Shown: positions 24,775 through 33,931 of the stretch, one piece after another
How the letters are laid out: every line of letters starts with the position of its first letter
Position numbering within the stretch: the stretch's first letter is position 1
Assembly: GCA_963741505.1 (NCBI GenBank)
Contig: CAVUIJ010000021.1
Coordinates: forward strand, 62,001-126,000
Direction: 5' to 3'
DNA: 64,000 bases
DNA from: JAKFWF01 sp963741505
GTDB lineage: Bacteria > Pseudomonadota > Alphaproteobacteria > Rhizobiales > Hyphomicrobiaceae
Made by a program: the position numbers and the translations under genes
Notes under the pieces: model-generated
What the model was told of the DNA's origin: nothing
Seen by the model: the letters and a program-made list of their open reading frames with translations, nothing else
Databases searched by the model: none

Positions 24775-25341
24775 ATGCAAACCCCGCTTCAACTCACATT
24801 CGAGGACATCGGGCATTCCGACGCCATCGAGGCTCGCATCCGCGACGAGGCCGCCAAGCTCGAGCAATTCTACGATCGCATCAATTCGATGCGGGTGGTC
24901 GTTGCCCGGCCCCAGCACCGGCACAAAAAGGGCGATACCTACCAAGTTCGCATCCACGTCGTCGTTCCCGGCGCCGCCGACATCGCGATCAGCCGTGAGC
25001 CGGCGGCGACAGGCGCGCACGAGGACGTCTATGTGACGATCCGCGATGCGTTCAAGGCCGCCCGCCGGCAACTTCAGGACTTAGCCCGCAAGCGCCAGGG
25101 TAGTGTCAAAGAGCACGAGAGCCCACCGCACGGCACGATCGCCACACTGCATGCAGAGAAGGATCACGGCTTCATCACCGCCTCGGATGGCCGGGAGATC
25201 TACTTCCACCGCAATAGCGTTTCAGGCGTCAAGTTCGAGGACTTGCAGCCCGGCCAGGAGGTCCGGTTCTCCGAGGCCGCGGGCGACAAGGGTCCCCAAG
25301 CGACATTGGTTCGCCTTATCGGCAAGCATCATCTCGACTGA
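24775..25341 (+). CDS. HPF/RaiA-type ribosome-associated protein fused to a cold-shock domain
   Basis: 188 residues with two domains. Residues 1-105 form an HPF/RaiA-like fold (LQLTFEDIGHSDAIEARIRD, RVVVARPQHRHKKGDTYQVR, HEDVYVTIRDAFKAARRQLQ). Residues 118-185 form a cold-shock domain with HGTIATLHAEKDHGFITASD, GREIYFHRNSVSG and GQEVRFSEAAGDKGPQATLV, which replaces the dimerising tail of long HPF. The protein should bind the ribosomal decoding region and single-stranded RNA, favouring stasis or protection. A separate housekeeping HPF is not in the window. The start ATG at 24775 has a weak AGGATAGG site. Confidence 0.88.
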   Translation: MQTPLQLTFEDIGHSDAIEARIRDEAAKLEQFYDRINSMRVVVARPQHRHKKGDTYQVRIHVVVPGAADIAISREPAATGAHEDVYVTIRDAFKAARRQLQDLARKRQGSVKEHESPPHGTIATLHAEKDHGFITASDGREIYFHRNSVSGVKFEDLQPGQEVRFSEAAGDKGPQATLVRLIGKHHLD

Positions 25342-25492
25342 GCGGACGGTGAACTTGATGATAAAGAATTGGTGCCGTGGGTCGCCGAGCCGGCGCCCTG
25401 TCCTCGTTTGACATGTCCCGCCTACCCGCCATAATCGCCCGCCACACGCTCGGCGCAGCAGCCGCGCCAATCCCAAAAAGGCCGGAGCCCCC

Positions 25493-26368
25493 ATGTGGCG
25501 GATGTGGCTTGCCGCCCTGTTCTGGGGCCTCAACTGGCCGGCGGTGAAGATCATGCTCGCGGCGGCCTCGCCGTGGACACTGCGCACCGCCGGGCTCGCC
25601 GGCGGTGGTCTGCTGCTCGCCGCCTTCACGCGGGCGACCGGTGCCTCGTTCGCGATCCCGCGCGAAGCCTGGCGGCACGTGGTGATCGCAAGCCTCCTCA
25701 ACGTCGCCGGCTTCAACGTCTTTGCCGTGTTCGCGCAGCTGTCGATGCCGACGTCGCGAGCCGCGATCCTGACCTTCACCATGCCGTTCTGGGCGACGCT
25801 GTTCGGCTGGTTCATCCTCAACGAGCCGACCGACCGGCTGCGGCTGGCGTCGCTGACGCTCGGCGGCTTCGGCCTCGTCATACTGTCATCGTCGTTCTGG
25901 CCGCAGATCGCAGCCGGGCAAGCGCCGTTCGGCCTCGTTTACGTCCTGGGCGCGGCGATCAGCTGGGCAGCCGGTACCGTCTACCTCAAGAAGCACAGGA
26001 TCGCCGCTGACCCTTTGGCGCTGACCACCTGGCAGGTGATCCTGGCAGCGGTCGCTTGCGCCCTCGGCACGGTGCTGTTCGAGACGCCGCGTCTCGACCT
26101 GTCGCAGCCGCGGGCCGCCGCGGCATTTCTATACCACATCGCGCTGCCGCAGGCCGCCGCCTACGTGCTGTGGTTCAGCCTGATCACCAAGGTTTCGTCG
26201 TCGACCGCGAGCCTCGGCACCTTGCTGGTGCCGGTATTCGGCGTCGTCGGCGCCGTCGCCATTCTCGGCGACCGGCCGACCGCGTTCGATCTCGCCGGCT
26301 TCGCCCTGCTGTTCGCCGCAGTGCTGAGCGACCAAGTGCTGCGAACGATATCGATATCGAAGACATAA
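25493..26368 (+). CDS. EamA/DMT family transporter
   Basis: Inner-membrane protein of 291 residues with ten predicted helices in two five-helix repeats, the drug/metabolite transporter architecture. Characteristic segments are LFWGLNWPAVKIMLAAASPW near the N-terminus, the first-repeat end SRAAILTFTMPFWATLFGWF with LNEPTD, and the second-repeat match SSTASLGTLLVPVFGVVGAV with ILGDRPT. Probable exporter of small metabolites; substrate unknown. The GGAG before the ATG supports the start. It is followed by lemA after 128 bp and is probably a separate unit. Confidence 0.9.
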   Translation: MWRMWLAALFWGLNWPAVKIMLAAASPWTLRTAGLAGGGLLLAAFTRATGASFAIPREAWRHVVIASLLNVAGFNVFAVFAQLSMPTSRAAILTFTMPFWATLFGWFILNEPTDRLRLASLTLGGFGLVILSSSFWPQIAAGQAPFGLVYVLGAAISWAAGTVYLKKHRIAADPLALTTWQVILAAVACALGTVLFETPRLDLSQPRAAAAFLYHIALPQAAAYVLWFSLITKVSSSTASLGTLLVPVFGVVGAVAILGDRPTAFDLAGFALLFAAVLSDQVLRTISISKT

Positions 26369-26496
26369 GGCCGAAAGCCGGCTCGATTGCGCGACAAACA
26401 CGCCGCCAGGGCGAAACAGTGCCATCGCAGCAGTTGCTTGCGAAGCCGGCCGCGACACACTACGTCTGGCCAAGTCGATCTGTGGAGGGATGTGCC

Positions 26497-27111
26497 ATGA
26501 CACTTACGATGCGAGCGCCGGCACTGTTGCTGGCCATGCTGACGACGCTGTTGCTCGCGGGTTGCGGCATCAACAATATTCCGACCTACGAGAACGGCGC
26601 CAAGGCCGCCTGGTCTGAGGTGTTGAACCAGTACAAGCGCCGCAATGACCTGATCGGCAACCTGGTCGAGACCGTCAAGGGCTTCGCCGAGCAGGAGAAG
26701 ACGGTGCTGACACAGGTCACGGAAGCCCGCGCCCGGGCGACCAGCGTGCAGATCCCGGCCGACATCCTGACAAATCCGGAGGCGATGAAGAAGTTCCAGG
26801 AAGCGCAGAACACGCTCGGCGGCGCGCTGCGCCAGCTGATGGTGGTGGCCGAGCGCTATCCCGACATCAAGTCGGGCGCCAACTTCCTCGCCCTGCAGAA
26901 CCAACTCGAGGGCACCGAGAACCGCATCTCGATCGCGCGGCGCGACTACATCGAGAAGGTGCGGCTCTATAACACCGAACTCGTCACCTTGCCCGGCCGG
27001 ATCTGGAAGTGGGTGATGTACGGCGCCAACAAGGAAATGGCCTCGTTCGACATCCCGGCCGAGGAGCAGAAGGCGCCGAAGGTCGATTTCACGCCGGCAA
27101 AGAAGCCTTGA
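26497..27111 (+). CDS. lemA: LemA family lipoprotein
   Basis: 204-residue protein with a lipoprotein signal (MLTTLLLAGCGINN; lipobox Cys about residue 24). The LemA helical bundle follows: AWSEVLNQYKRRNDLIGNLV, VKGFAEQEKTVLTQVTEARA and LEGTENRISIARRDYIEKVR, then the LYNTELVTLPGRIWKW motif near the end. LemA proteins are commonly encoded next to TPM-domain proteins, as here with two following genes. The biochemical role of the family is unclear. The ATG at 26497 follows GGAGGGA. Confidence 0.93.
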   Translation: MTLTMRAPALLLAMLTTLLLAGCGINNIPTYENGAKAAWSEVLNQYKRRNDLIGNLVETVKGFAEQEKTVLTQVTEARARATSVQIPADILTNPEAMKKFQEAQNTLGGALRQLMVVAERYPDIKSGANFLALQNQLEGTENRISIARRDYIEKVRLYNTELVTLPGRIWKWVMYGANKEMASFDIPAEEQKAPKVDFTPAKKP

Positions 27112-27118
27112 TGATCCG

Positions 27119-27186
27119 GTGTCTGGCTTTAGCCTGACACCGTGGCGCCGGCCGTGCGAGCAGTGCCAGGCTAAAGCCAGGCACTG
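27119..27186. repeat. Pair of related palindromes after lemA
   Basis: GTGTC-TGGCTTTAGCC-TGACAC (27119-27140) and CAGTGCCAGG-CTAAAGCC-AGGCACTG (27161-27186) are each palindromic. They are nearly inverted copies of one another, differing at two of 22 positions. The block starts eight bases after the lemA stop and ends where the next gene's leader begins. It could attenuate lemA readthrough into the TPM genes. Confidence 0.65.
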
Positions 27187-27256
27187 ATGGTTAGCACTAG
27201 GGAACGAACCCATGGGACAGGTGAGTTCCGCCGCCTGGACTGGACCCGAAGACAGA

Positions 27257-28075
27257 ATGCGATTGCAACGTTCAGCCAGCGGTTGTTGGCGGCGGCGTGC
27301 ATCGTACTTGCCGCTCTCGGCCGGCGGTTCGCTCGCCGCCACGCCCAACTTCCCACCATTGACCGGCCGCATCGTCGATCAGGCCAACATTCTGTCGGCG
27401 GCCGATCGGGCCGAGATCGAAGCGGCGCTCAAGGCGCATGACGCCAAGTCGACCGACCAGGTCGTGGTGGTCACCGTCAAGTCGCTCGAGGGCTATCCGA
27501 TCGAGGACTACGGCTATCAGCTCGGCCGCTTCTGGAAGATCGGCCAGGCCGGCACCAACAACGGCGCGCTGCTCATCGTCGCGCCCAACGACCGCAAGGT
27601 CAGGATCGAGGTCGGCCGCGGGCTCGAGCCGCAGCTCACCGACACGATGTCGAAGCTGATCATCGACAATGCCATCCTGCCGGCGTTTCGGCGCGGCGAC
27701 TTCCCGGCCGGCATCAAGGCCGGCGTCCGCGACATCATCGCCACGCTGCAGGGCGACGCGGAGGAGGTGAAGCTGCGAGCGAAGAGCGCGCGCAAGCCGC
27801 CCGAGGCGCAGATCGACTACGTCCAGCTGATGCTCATCCTGTTCTGGGTCAGCATCGTCGCCTATTCGATCTGGCAGCAGCACCGGCAGTCCGCGAGGCT
27901 GCCGGCCGGCTACCGCGGCCGCCGACGCTACGGCGATGGCAACGTGATCATCGTGCCCGGCGGCTGGGGCGGCTCGGGCGGCTGGAGCGGCGGTTCGTCG
28001 GGTGGCAGCAGCGGCGGTGGATTCTCCGGCGGCGGCGGCGATTTCGGCGGCGGCGGCTCGTCAGGCAGTTGGTAG
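27257..28075 (+). CDS. TPM-domain (YgcG-like) exported protein
   Basis: 272-residue protein with a TPM domain: LTGRIVDQANILSAADRAEI, STDQVVVVTVKSLEGYPIED, YGYQLGRFWKIGQAGTNNGA, RKVRIEVGRGLEPQLTDTMS. One membrane helix follows (QLMLILFWVSIVAYSIW), and the tail consists almost only of Gly and Ser (SGGWSGGSSGGSSGGGFSGG). The signal peptide is scrambled in this frame. Another frame reads FSQRLLAAACIVLAAL and then LAGGSLAATP, so a lost base near 27270 and an extra G near 27319 probably cancel out. Start uncertain. TPM proteins beside LemA are typical; the domain has phosphatase-like activity in thylakoid homologues. Confidence 0.85.
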   Translation: MRLQRSASGCWRRRASYLPLSAGGSLAATPNFPPLTGRIVDQANILSAADRAEIEAALKAHDAKSTDQVVVVTVKSLEGYPIEDYGYQLGRFWKIGQAGTNNGALLIVAPNDRKVRIEVGRGLEPQLTDTMSKLIIDNAILPAFRRGDFPAGIKAGVRDIIATLQGDAEEVKLRAKSARKPPEAQIDYVQLMLILFWVSIVAYSIWQQHRQSARLPAGYRGRRRYGDGNVIIVPGGWGGSGGWSGGSSGGSSGGGFSGGGGDFGGGGSSGSW

Positions 28076-28087
28076 GCAGGAACGGAT

Positions 28088-28706
28088 ATGGCACTGGTCG
28101 ATGAACACGGGCGGCAGCGGGTCGCCGACGCCATCGCTAAGCGGAGAACCAAGACCTCGGGCGAAATCGTCGCCGTGGTCGCGGCCGACAGCTCGACCTA
28201 TCTGCATGTGCCGTTCATGTGGGCGGCGCTTGTCGCGCTGCTGGTGCCGTGGCCGTTCATCCATTTCACCTGGATGACGGTGCACAACATCTGGCTGATC
28301 CAGCTGCTGGTCTTCGCAGGCCTGCTGTCGATCCTGTTCTACCGGCCGCTGCGCTACGCCCTCGTCCCCGCCTCGACCAAGCGGCTGCGCGCGCATCGCC
28401 GCGCCGTCGAGCAGTTCCTGACCCAGAACCTGCACACCACCGAGGGCCGCACCGGCGTGCTGCTGTTCGTCTCGGTCGCGGAGCGCTACGCCGAGATCCT
28501 GGCCGACAGCGGCATTCACAAAAAGGTCTCGCAGTCCGAGTGGCAGGGCATCGTCGACACGCTTGACGACGGCGATCGGCGAGGGCCGGGCGGCGGACGG
28601 CTTCGTCTCAGCCGTCGAAGCGATCGGTGCCCGCCTCGCCCAGCACTTCCCGCCCGGCAGCGCCGAGCCGTCGGGCCTGCCGAACCACCTGATCGTGCTG
28701 GAATAA
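28088..28706 (+). CDS. Second TPM-domain membrane protein (frameshifted)
   Basis: Starts MALVDEHGRQRVADAIAKRR with TSGEIVAVVAADSSTYLHVP, a short TPM-like strand. Two to three membrane helices (PFMWAALVALLVPWPFIHFT, IQLLVFAGLLSILFY) and TGVLLFVSVAERYAEILADS follow. One extra T near 28562-28565 breaks the frame after IVDTL. The corrected reading ends AADGFVSAVEAIGARLAQHF and NHLIVLE, about 205 residues. It starts 12 bp after the first TPM gene, with an AGGAACGG ribosome site. LemA, TPM1 and TPM2 form a common envelope-associated set of unknown purpose. Confidence 0.8.
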
Positions 28707-28932
28707 TCGGTTTACCCTGAAATCCGGCAAGCCGCTCTTGCCCTGGTTTTGCCCGATCCTCGCCCTCGTCTGCCCCAGTTCCAAGGTTACCAAAGCTTAA
28801 TCGGGAATGGTTAATCTTGGGCCTTTCCGATGGTGGTCGCGATGGCTGCACAGGCGCCGTCGGGACTGGTCACGGGGCGTGATCGTTAATTCGTACGCAC
28901 GTACGAGCAAGTGACGGGAAGGGGTTTTCGCT

Positions 28933-30411
28933 TTGGTCTCGCGTACACGACGGCGCATCGCCGGCGTCGCGTCGGCCGCATTGGTTGCGGTCCTCGGCGC
29001 CCATAGCCTGATTGCGAACTCGGATCGCACACGCCAGATCGCGCTCTACAACATCCACACCAAGGAAACGATCACCGTCGTCTACAAGAAGGATGGCAAG
29101 TACCTCCCCGAGGCGATGGAGAAGATCAACTGGGAGATGCGCGATTTCCGCGCCAATGAACCTGCCAAGATGGACCCGGCGCTGATCGATCTGATCTGGG
29201 AGGTCCATAGCGAGCTCGGTTCCAAGGAGCCGATCCACATCATCTCCGGCTACCGGTCACGCAACACCAACGAGATGCTGCGTCGCACCGTCGGCGGTCA
29301 GGCGAGCGAGAGCCGGCACATCCTCGGCAAGGCCGCCGACGTGCATTTCCCCGACGTGCCCTTGAAGCGCATCCGCTATTCGGCGCTCGTGCGCGAGCGC
29401 GGCGGCGTCGGCTACTATCCGACGTCGGCGATCCCGTTCGTCCACCTCGACACCGACCGCGTGCGCTCCTGGCCGCGCCTGCCGCGCTACGAACTCGCCC
29501 TGCTGTTCCCGAACGGCAAGACCCAGCATCAGCCGGCCGACGGCGGCCCGATCACACGCGAGGACGTGCAGATCGCGCAGGCCCGCCATCGCGAGCTCGC
29601 CGTTCAGGTCGCCGAGTTCCACGATTTCCGCAATCGCCCGGCCGGCTTTACCCAGGTGGCGGCTGTGACGCCGAAGGCGCCGCCGCCAGCGGCCTTCATA
29701 GCTGCCTCAACGGCGCCGCCGGCGATCGCGCCGAAGGCGGCCGCACCACAGGTCGTCGCCGCCCTGCCGCGTGAGCCTAGGGCACCGGCACCCGTCGCCG
29801 CTGCGCACCTTGCCGTCGAGCCGCGCCTGATCGACCGGCCGTCGCGCCTGACCCAGCCGACCACGGATGAGCGCGCCAAGCTCGCCCAGCTCGCCGCCCT
29901 CGCCAGTATCGAGCCGCAGCTAGTCTCTGGCCCGGCGCCGGCGAACCGCCCAAAGCCAGCGCTGGCGAGCCTCACCGGCGTTGCCCCGAAAGCTCCGATC
30001 GCGGCGCCTGAGGCACCGAGGCTTGCCTCGCTCGCGCCGGACATCGGCTCGCTGACCGCCGGCTTCAGCAATGGCTGGGTGCAGGCTCCCGCCTATGACG
30101 AGGAGCACCCCGAGGAGCTGTCCTATCGGCCGTTCCCGGTCGCCCCCTACATGACCCAGACCGCCTCGGCCGACGATCCGGCGCTGACCCAGATGAGCCA
30201 TCCCGATGTGGCACGGACCCTCGAAATGCTCGATCAGGCCGGCTCCATGCCGCCGATGCGGCTGCGCCCGACCCAGCAGGTCGCGCGTCTGATGTGGGCA
30301 CAGGAGTTCAGGGGCAGCATGGCCGACGTCGACAGGCTGTTCGCGTCGGGCGACGACCTGGTCAAGCCCACCAGCCTCACCAACCGCAACGTCAAGACGG
30401 GCACGCAGTAA
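28933..30411 (+). CDS. DUF882/YcbK-type exported M15-like peptidase
   Basis: 492-residue protein. After an N-terminal signal-anchor (GVASAALVAVLGAHSLIANS) comes the DUF882 domain (residues of about 35-190): IALYNIHTKETITVVYKKDG, HIISGYRSRNTNEMLRRTVG, SESRHILGKAADVHFPDVPL (His and Asp metal ligands) and GVGYYPTSAIPFVHLDTDRV (His ligand). Hence a predicted zinc peptidase of the M15 clan acting on the cell wall. The C-terminal 270 residues are Ala/Pro-rich and unlike any domain I know. A TTG start at 28933 after GGAAGGGG is used. The 226-bp upstream region is AT-richer and probably promoter-bearing. Confidence 0.88.
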   Translation: MVSRTRRRIAGVASAALVAVLGAHSLIANSDRTRQIALYNIHTKETITVVYKKDGKYLPEAMEKINWEMRDFRANEPAKMDPALIDLIWEVHSELGSKEPIHIISGYRSRNTNEMLRRTVGGQASESRHILGKAADVHFPDVPLKRIRYSALVRERGGVGYYPTSAIPFVHLDTDRVRSWPRLPRYELALLFPNGKTQHQPADGGPITREDVQIAQARHRELAVQVAEFHDFRNRPAGFTQVAAVTPKAPPPAAFIAASTAPPAIAPKAAAPQVVAALPREPRAPAPVAAAHLAVEPRLIDRPSRLTQPTTDERAKLAQLAALASIEPQLVSGPAPANRPKPALASLTGVAPKAPIAAPEAPRLASLAPDIGSLTAGFSNGWVQAPAYDEEHPEELSYRPFPVAPYMTQTASADDPALTQMSHPDVARTLEMLDQAGSMPPMRLRPTQQVARLMWAQEFRGSMADVDRLFASGDDLVKPTSLTNRNVKTGTQ

Positions 30412-30439
30412 CCGCGTCGGTCGGCACCGCGTACCGCTG

Positions 30440-31024
30440 TCAAAACCCCTCCATCGCTCTTGCCACCTTGGTGATGAACGCCTTGCGCTGCGCATCCGTC
30501 GCGATGTTCATATGATAGAGCGCGTGGTACTCGGCCGACGCCTTGCCGCCCGACAGCCGCTTCAGGTAGCGCTTGATCATCACCCGTGACGGATCGCCCA
30601 TGTAAAGCGCCAGCCAACGCTGCCGGCCATAGGTCGAGATGCCGGCGATTTTCTTGATATTGCCCAGCAGCACTTTGACGTCGGCCGGGTCCGTGAGTTC
30701 GATCGACACGCCTGGCATCATGACGCGATCGAACCAACCCTTCAGCATCGCCGGCAAACCGAACACCCAAGTCGGGAACTGCACCACCAGCGCATCGCAT
30801 CGCTGCAGCCTGGCGACGTAGTCCTCCAGGCCCGTGCGATTGCGGCTGGTGTCGTGATAGGCGCGGCGCATATCGGCGCTCATCACCGGATCGAAGTTGT
30901 CGGCGTAAAGGTCCATCAGGTCGACCTCATGCCCGGCGCGCCGTAAGCCGGCGATCGCCTCGGTCCGAATGGCACCGTGGAAGCTCTCCGGCACCGGATG
31001 GCAATAGACGTAGAGAACGCGCAT
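30440..31024 (-). CDS. NAD(P)H-dependent flavodoxin-fold oxidoreductase (NQO1/KefF-like)
   Basis: 194-residue flavoprotein. MRVLYVYCHPVPESFHGAIR at the N-terminus is the FMN phosphate-binding loop, LQRCDALVVQFPTWVFGLPA contains the FPxWxFGxPA motif of the NQO family, and LKGWFDRVMMPGVSIELTD follows. It should reduce quinones or similar electrophiles with NAD(P)H. Its ATG overlaps the stop of the FAD-dependent oxidase gene by one base (TGATG), so the two are co-translated. The link to the oxidase suggests a common redox substrate, unknown. Confidence 0.9.
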   Translation of the reverse strand: MRVLYVYCHPVPESFHGAIRTEAIAGLRRAGHEVDLMDLYADNFDPVMSADMRRAYHDTSRNRTGLEDYVARLQRCDALVVQFPTWVFGLPAMLKGWFDRVMMPGVSIELTDPADVKVLLGNIKKIAGISTYGRQRWLALYMGDPSRVMIKRYLKRLSGGKASAEYHALYHMNIATDAQRKAFITKVARAMEGF

Positions 31025-32405
31025 CAGCCGCGCACCGGCACATAGGTCCGCATCTTGCCGGGGTTGAGCAGACCGTAGGGATCGGCCTCGCGCTTGAAGC
31101 CCAACTGATCGGCGTCTGTGCGCTTGTGGCGGCTGCCGTCCTCGACCGTGTAGACATGCGGATTGGCGATGGTCACGCCGTTTTCCTCGAACAGATCGAT
31201 GATCTCGTTGAGCCGCTCCGCCGTGCTGTAGCGCACGACGGGAAGCGCGCTGCAGGTGACCCTTCCGCCGAAGCGAATGAATTCCAGATGCGGGATCACC
31301 TCGTCGCCGAACATCTCGGTCATGGTTTTCACTGCCTGCATCACCCGGTCATGTGGATAGAGGCACTGCAGGTAGGTGACGGTGCGGTCGGTCTTCAACA
31401 CCTGCAGCGTGGTGTGGTTCCAGGTGTACTCGTAGAGCGGGATCTTGGCCGGGCTCTCGTCCATCGGCATCTCGAGCGTGATCTCACCGCGGCCCTTGAG
31501 CAGGGACTTGAAGCTCTCGAGCGAGGCCTCGGCGATCATCAGCGCCAGTATGCTCTTGCCCTCGGGGCAGTGGACCTTGAGCGGGCCGAAGTAGGCCGGC
31601 AGCGGCCATTTGATCGGCGTGATCAGCTTCTTGACGATACCGTCGGCCAGGGCGATCTCGTGCCCGACCTGCACCGCGTCATAGAAATCATCGAACGCCA
31701 CCACCACGTCGATCCACGGCCAGGCCGGTGCCAGCGGCATTTCCAGCTCAACGACGATACCGGTGGTGCCGAAGGTGCGGTTGATCTTCTGCGTCTCCTC
31801 GCCGCGCAGTTCGATGATCCGGGGCGTCTCCTCGACCGTGACCATCCGCGCGGCGATGACGTTGCCCGGTTCGCGTAGACCGCCATAGGTGATCGAGCCG
31901 ATGCCGCCGGAACCGCCGCAGACGAAGCCGCCGATCGTCGCCATGCGCTTGGTCGAGGGGTGCATGCGCAGCTCCCAGCCCGCCGGCGCAAGCGCGCTGT
32001 CGACGTCGACAGCCTGGCGCCGGCCTCGACGCGCACGACGCCGGGCTTGTGCCAGACGATCCTGGTCATGGCGGAGAGATCGAGCAGGACGCCGCCTTCG
32101 AGCGGCACCGCCTGGCCGTAGTTGCCGGTCGACAGCCCGCGCGGCGTGATCGGAATGCGGCGGCGCGCGCAGGCGCCGGCGACCTTGATAACGTCGGCCT
32201 CGTTGCGCGGCACAGCGACGATATCGGCCGATTTTCCGTGCAACTGCGCATTCAAGATCGGGCTATACCAGAAATAATCACGAGAGCGCCGCCGCACCGT
32301 CGTGGTGTCGGTGACGAGCGGCACATCGCCCAGCTCGGCGATCAGACCGGCAATGTCGTAGCGCGAAGCAGGTGCCGCCTTGTTGGCCGGCTGGCTCGAA
32401 TTCAT
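31024..32405 (-). CDS. FAD-binding oxidase/dehydrogenase, GlcD type (frameshifted)
   Basis: PCMH-type flavoprotein of 460 residues when reconstructed. The N-terminal half (start MNSSQPANKAAPASRYDIAG) shows DIVAVPRNEADVIKVAGACA and PITPRGLSTGNYGQAVPLEG, the FAD pyrophosphate loop. After VRVEAGARL the frame is lost near 32008 (one base missing). The other frame resumes DVDSALAPAGWELRMHPST, GGFVCGGSGGIGSITYGGL (second FAD loop) and a C-terminal cap ending GLLNPGKMRTYVPVRG. Relatives oxidise 2-hydroxy acids. The ATG at 32405 follows a GGAGAAA site. It is divergent from the ABC importer operon. Confidence 0.85.
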
Positions 32406-32691
32406 GGGGCTTTCTCCGGCGGGCACTATCGATCGTATCGAAGCTCGCACAGTAACCAGCCTCACGCCTTCCGACCAGAGGCAGCAACGCAGCGGATCGC
32501 CCATGTCATGGCACGCTTTGCCAGACCTTCGGCCAAGCCAATCACAGTGCCAATGCGTAGAAACGCCACGGAATGTGTGTGACGCCGCTGACGCCCCTTG
32601 CCGAAGGCACGGCACCGACTAGACTTGATCCAAATCGAAAGGCGCGTTCCGGGAGATGGGCAACCGGATCGCCAACAGAGGAGCCGAACCC

Positions 32692-33719
32692 ATGAGCCGG
32701 ACTTACCCCCGCATCTCGCGGCGCGATGCGCTTCGTCTCGCCGGCGGCACTGCTGCTTCCCTCGCCAGTCCAGGCATCATCACGCAGGTTTCGGCGCAGG
32801 GCCTCGACAAACTCAGCTACCAGACCAACTGGCGGGCCCAGGCCGAGCACGGCGGCTTCTACTATGCGCTCGCCAACGGCATCTACAAGAAGCACGGCAT
32901 CGACGCCGATATCCGCATGGGCGGGCCGCAGCAGAACCCGTCGCAGCTCTTGCTCGGCGGTCGCGTCGACATGGTGATGTCGAACTCCTTCGAAGCGATC
33001 AACTACGCCCGCGAGGGCCTGCCGTTCCTATGCATCGCCTCGATCTTCCAGAAGGACCCGCAGGTCATCATCTCGCACCCCGGCGTCGGCAATGACAGCT
33101 TCGAGGCGCTAAAGGGCAAGCCGATCCTGGTCGGCACCGGCGGCCGCAACAGCTTCTGGCCGTTCCTGAAGGCGAAGTTCGGTTATACCGACGAGCAGGT
33201 GCGCCCCTACACCTTCAACATGGCGCCATTCCTCGCCGACAAGAACATCTCGCAGCAGGGCTTTCTCTCTTCGGAGCCGTTCGCGATCCGCAAGGCCGGC
33301 GTCGAGCCGGTGGTGCATCTGATCGCCGATGCCGGCTTTGAGAACTACAACACCACGATCAATATCTCGGCGAAGCTCGTCGCCGAGAAGAAGGATGCGG
33401 TGCAGCGTTTCGTCAACGCCACCATCGAGGGCTGGGCCGCCTACATGAAGAACGGCGACGGCAACGCTGCCGCCAACGCCCTCATCAAGAAGGACAACCC
33501 GGACATGGACGACGAGAAGATCGCCTATGCCGTGAAGGTGATGAACGAGCGCGGCATCGTGCACTCGGGCGACAGCCTCAAGCTCGGCATCGGCGCCATG
33601 ACCGCCGAACGCTGGCAGCGGTTCTACGACACCATGACCAAGACCGGCGTGTTCCCCCCGGCATCGATATCACCAAGGCCTACAGCCTCGACTTCATCAA
33701 CAAGGGCGTCGGCTTGTAA
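32692..33719 (+). CDS. NMT1/THI5-type ABC transporter substrate-binding protein (frameshifted at C-terminus)
   Basis: 342-residue periplasmic binding protein with a twin-arginine signal (YPRISRRDALRLAGGTAASL). The NMT1/SsuA-like fold has YQTNWRAQAEHGGFYYALAN, GIYKKHGIDADIRMGGPQQN, DMVMSNSFEAINYAREGLPF and GYTDEQVRPYTFNMAPFLAD. A base missing in a run of six C (33654-33659) shifts the last 20 residues. The correct frame ends GIDITKAYSLDFINKGVGL. The ATG at 32692 has AGAGGAG upstream. It heads an importer operon whose last gene is a cytosine-deaminase-like enzyme, suggesting a pyrimidine-type ligand. Confidence 0.88.
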
Positions 33720-33784
33720 ATGGCAACGGCAGAGCAGCAACCTCGTCCACTTGCTTTCCCGGGCGAGCGCGAGGAGCGCCAGAC

Positions 33785-33821
33785 CCGGGATCGCGTCCTA
33801 TCCGACGGGACGCGATCCCGG
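33785..33821. repeat. Palindromic element in the importer operon
   Basis: Perfect 14-bp arms CCGGGATCGCGTCC (33785-33798) and GGACGCGATCCCGG (33808-33821) around a nine-base loop. It lies in the 212-bp gap between the binding protein and the ATPase gene. It could stabilise the upstream message so that the binding protein is made in excess over the membrane components, as is common in such operons. The rest of the gap shows no gene. Confidence 0.65.
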
Positions 33822-33931
33822 ATACGCCCACTGCCGTGGTCGTTCCGGGAAGGCAGCTGTGGTTGTGGCGTGCCTTCAGCCAACAACTCACACACAGCGC
33901 CGACTGCTGGTCAATCAAGCGACATTCAAGC

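Noticed and set aside
28785..28825. Two TTAA boxes upstream of the DUF882 gene, considered as a CtrA site
   Set aside because: The spacing is ten bases, not the seven of TTAA-N7-TTAA.
32406..32691. Search for a TPP riboswitch ahead of the NMT1/THI5-type importer
   Set aside because: No THI-box sequence or matching stem arrangement was found in the leader.
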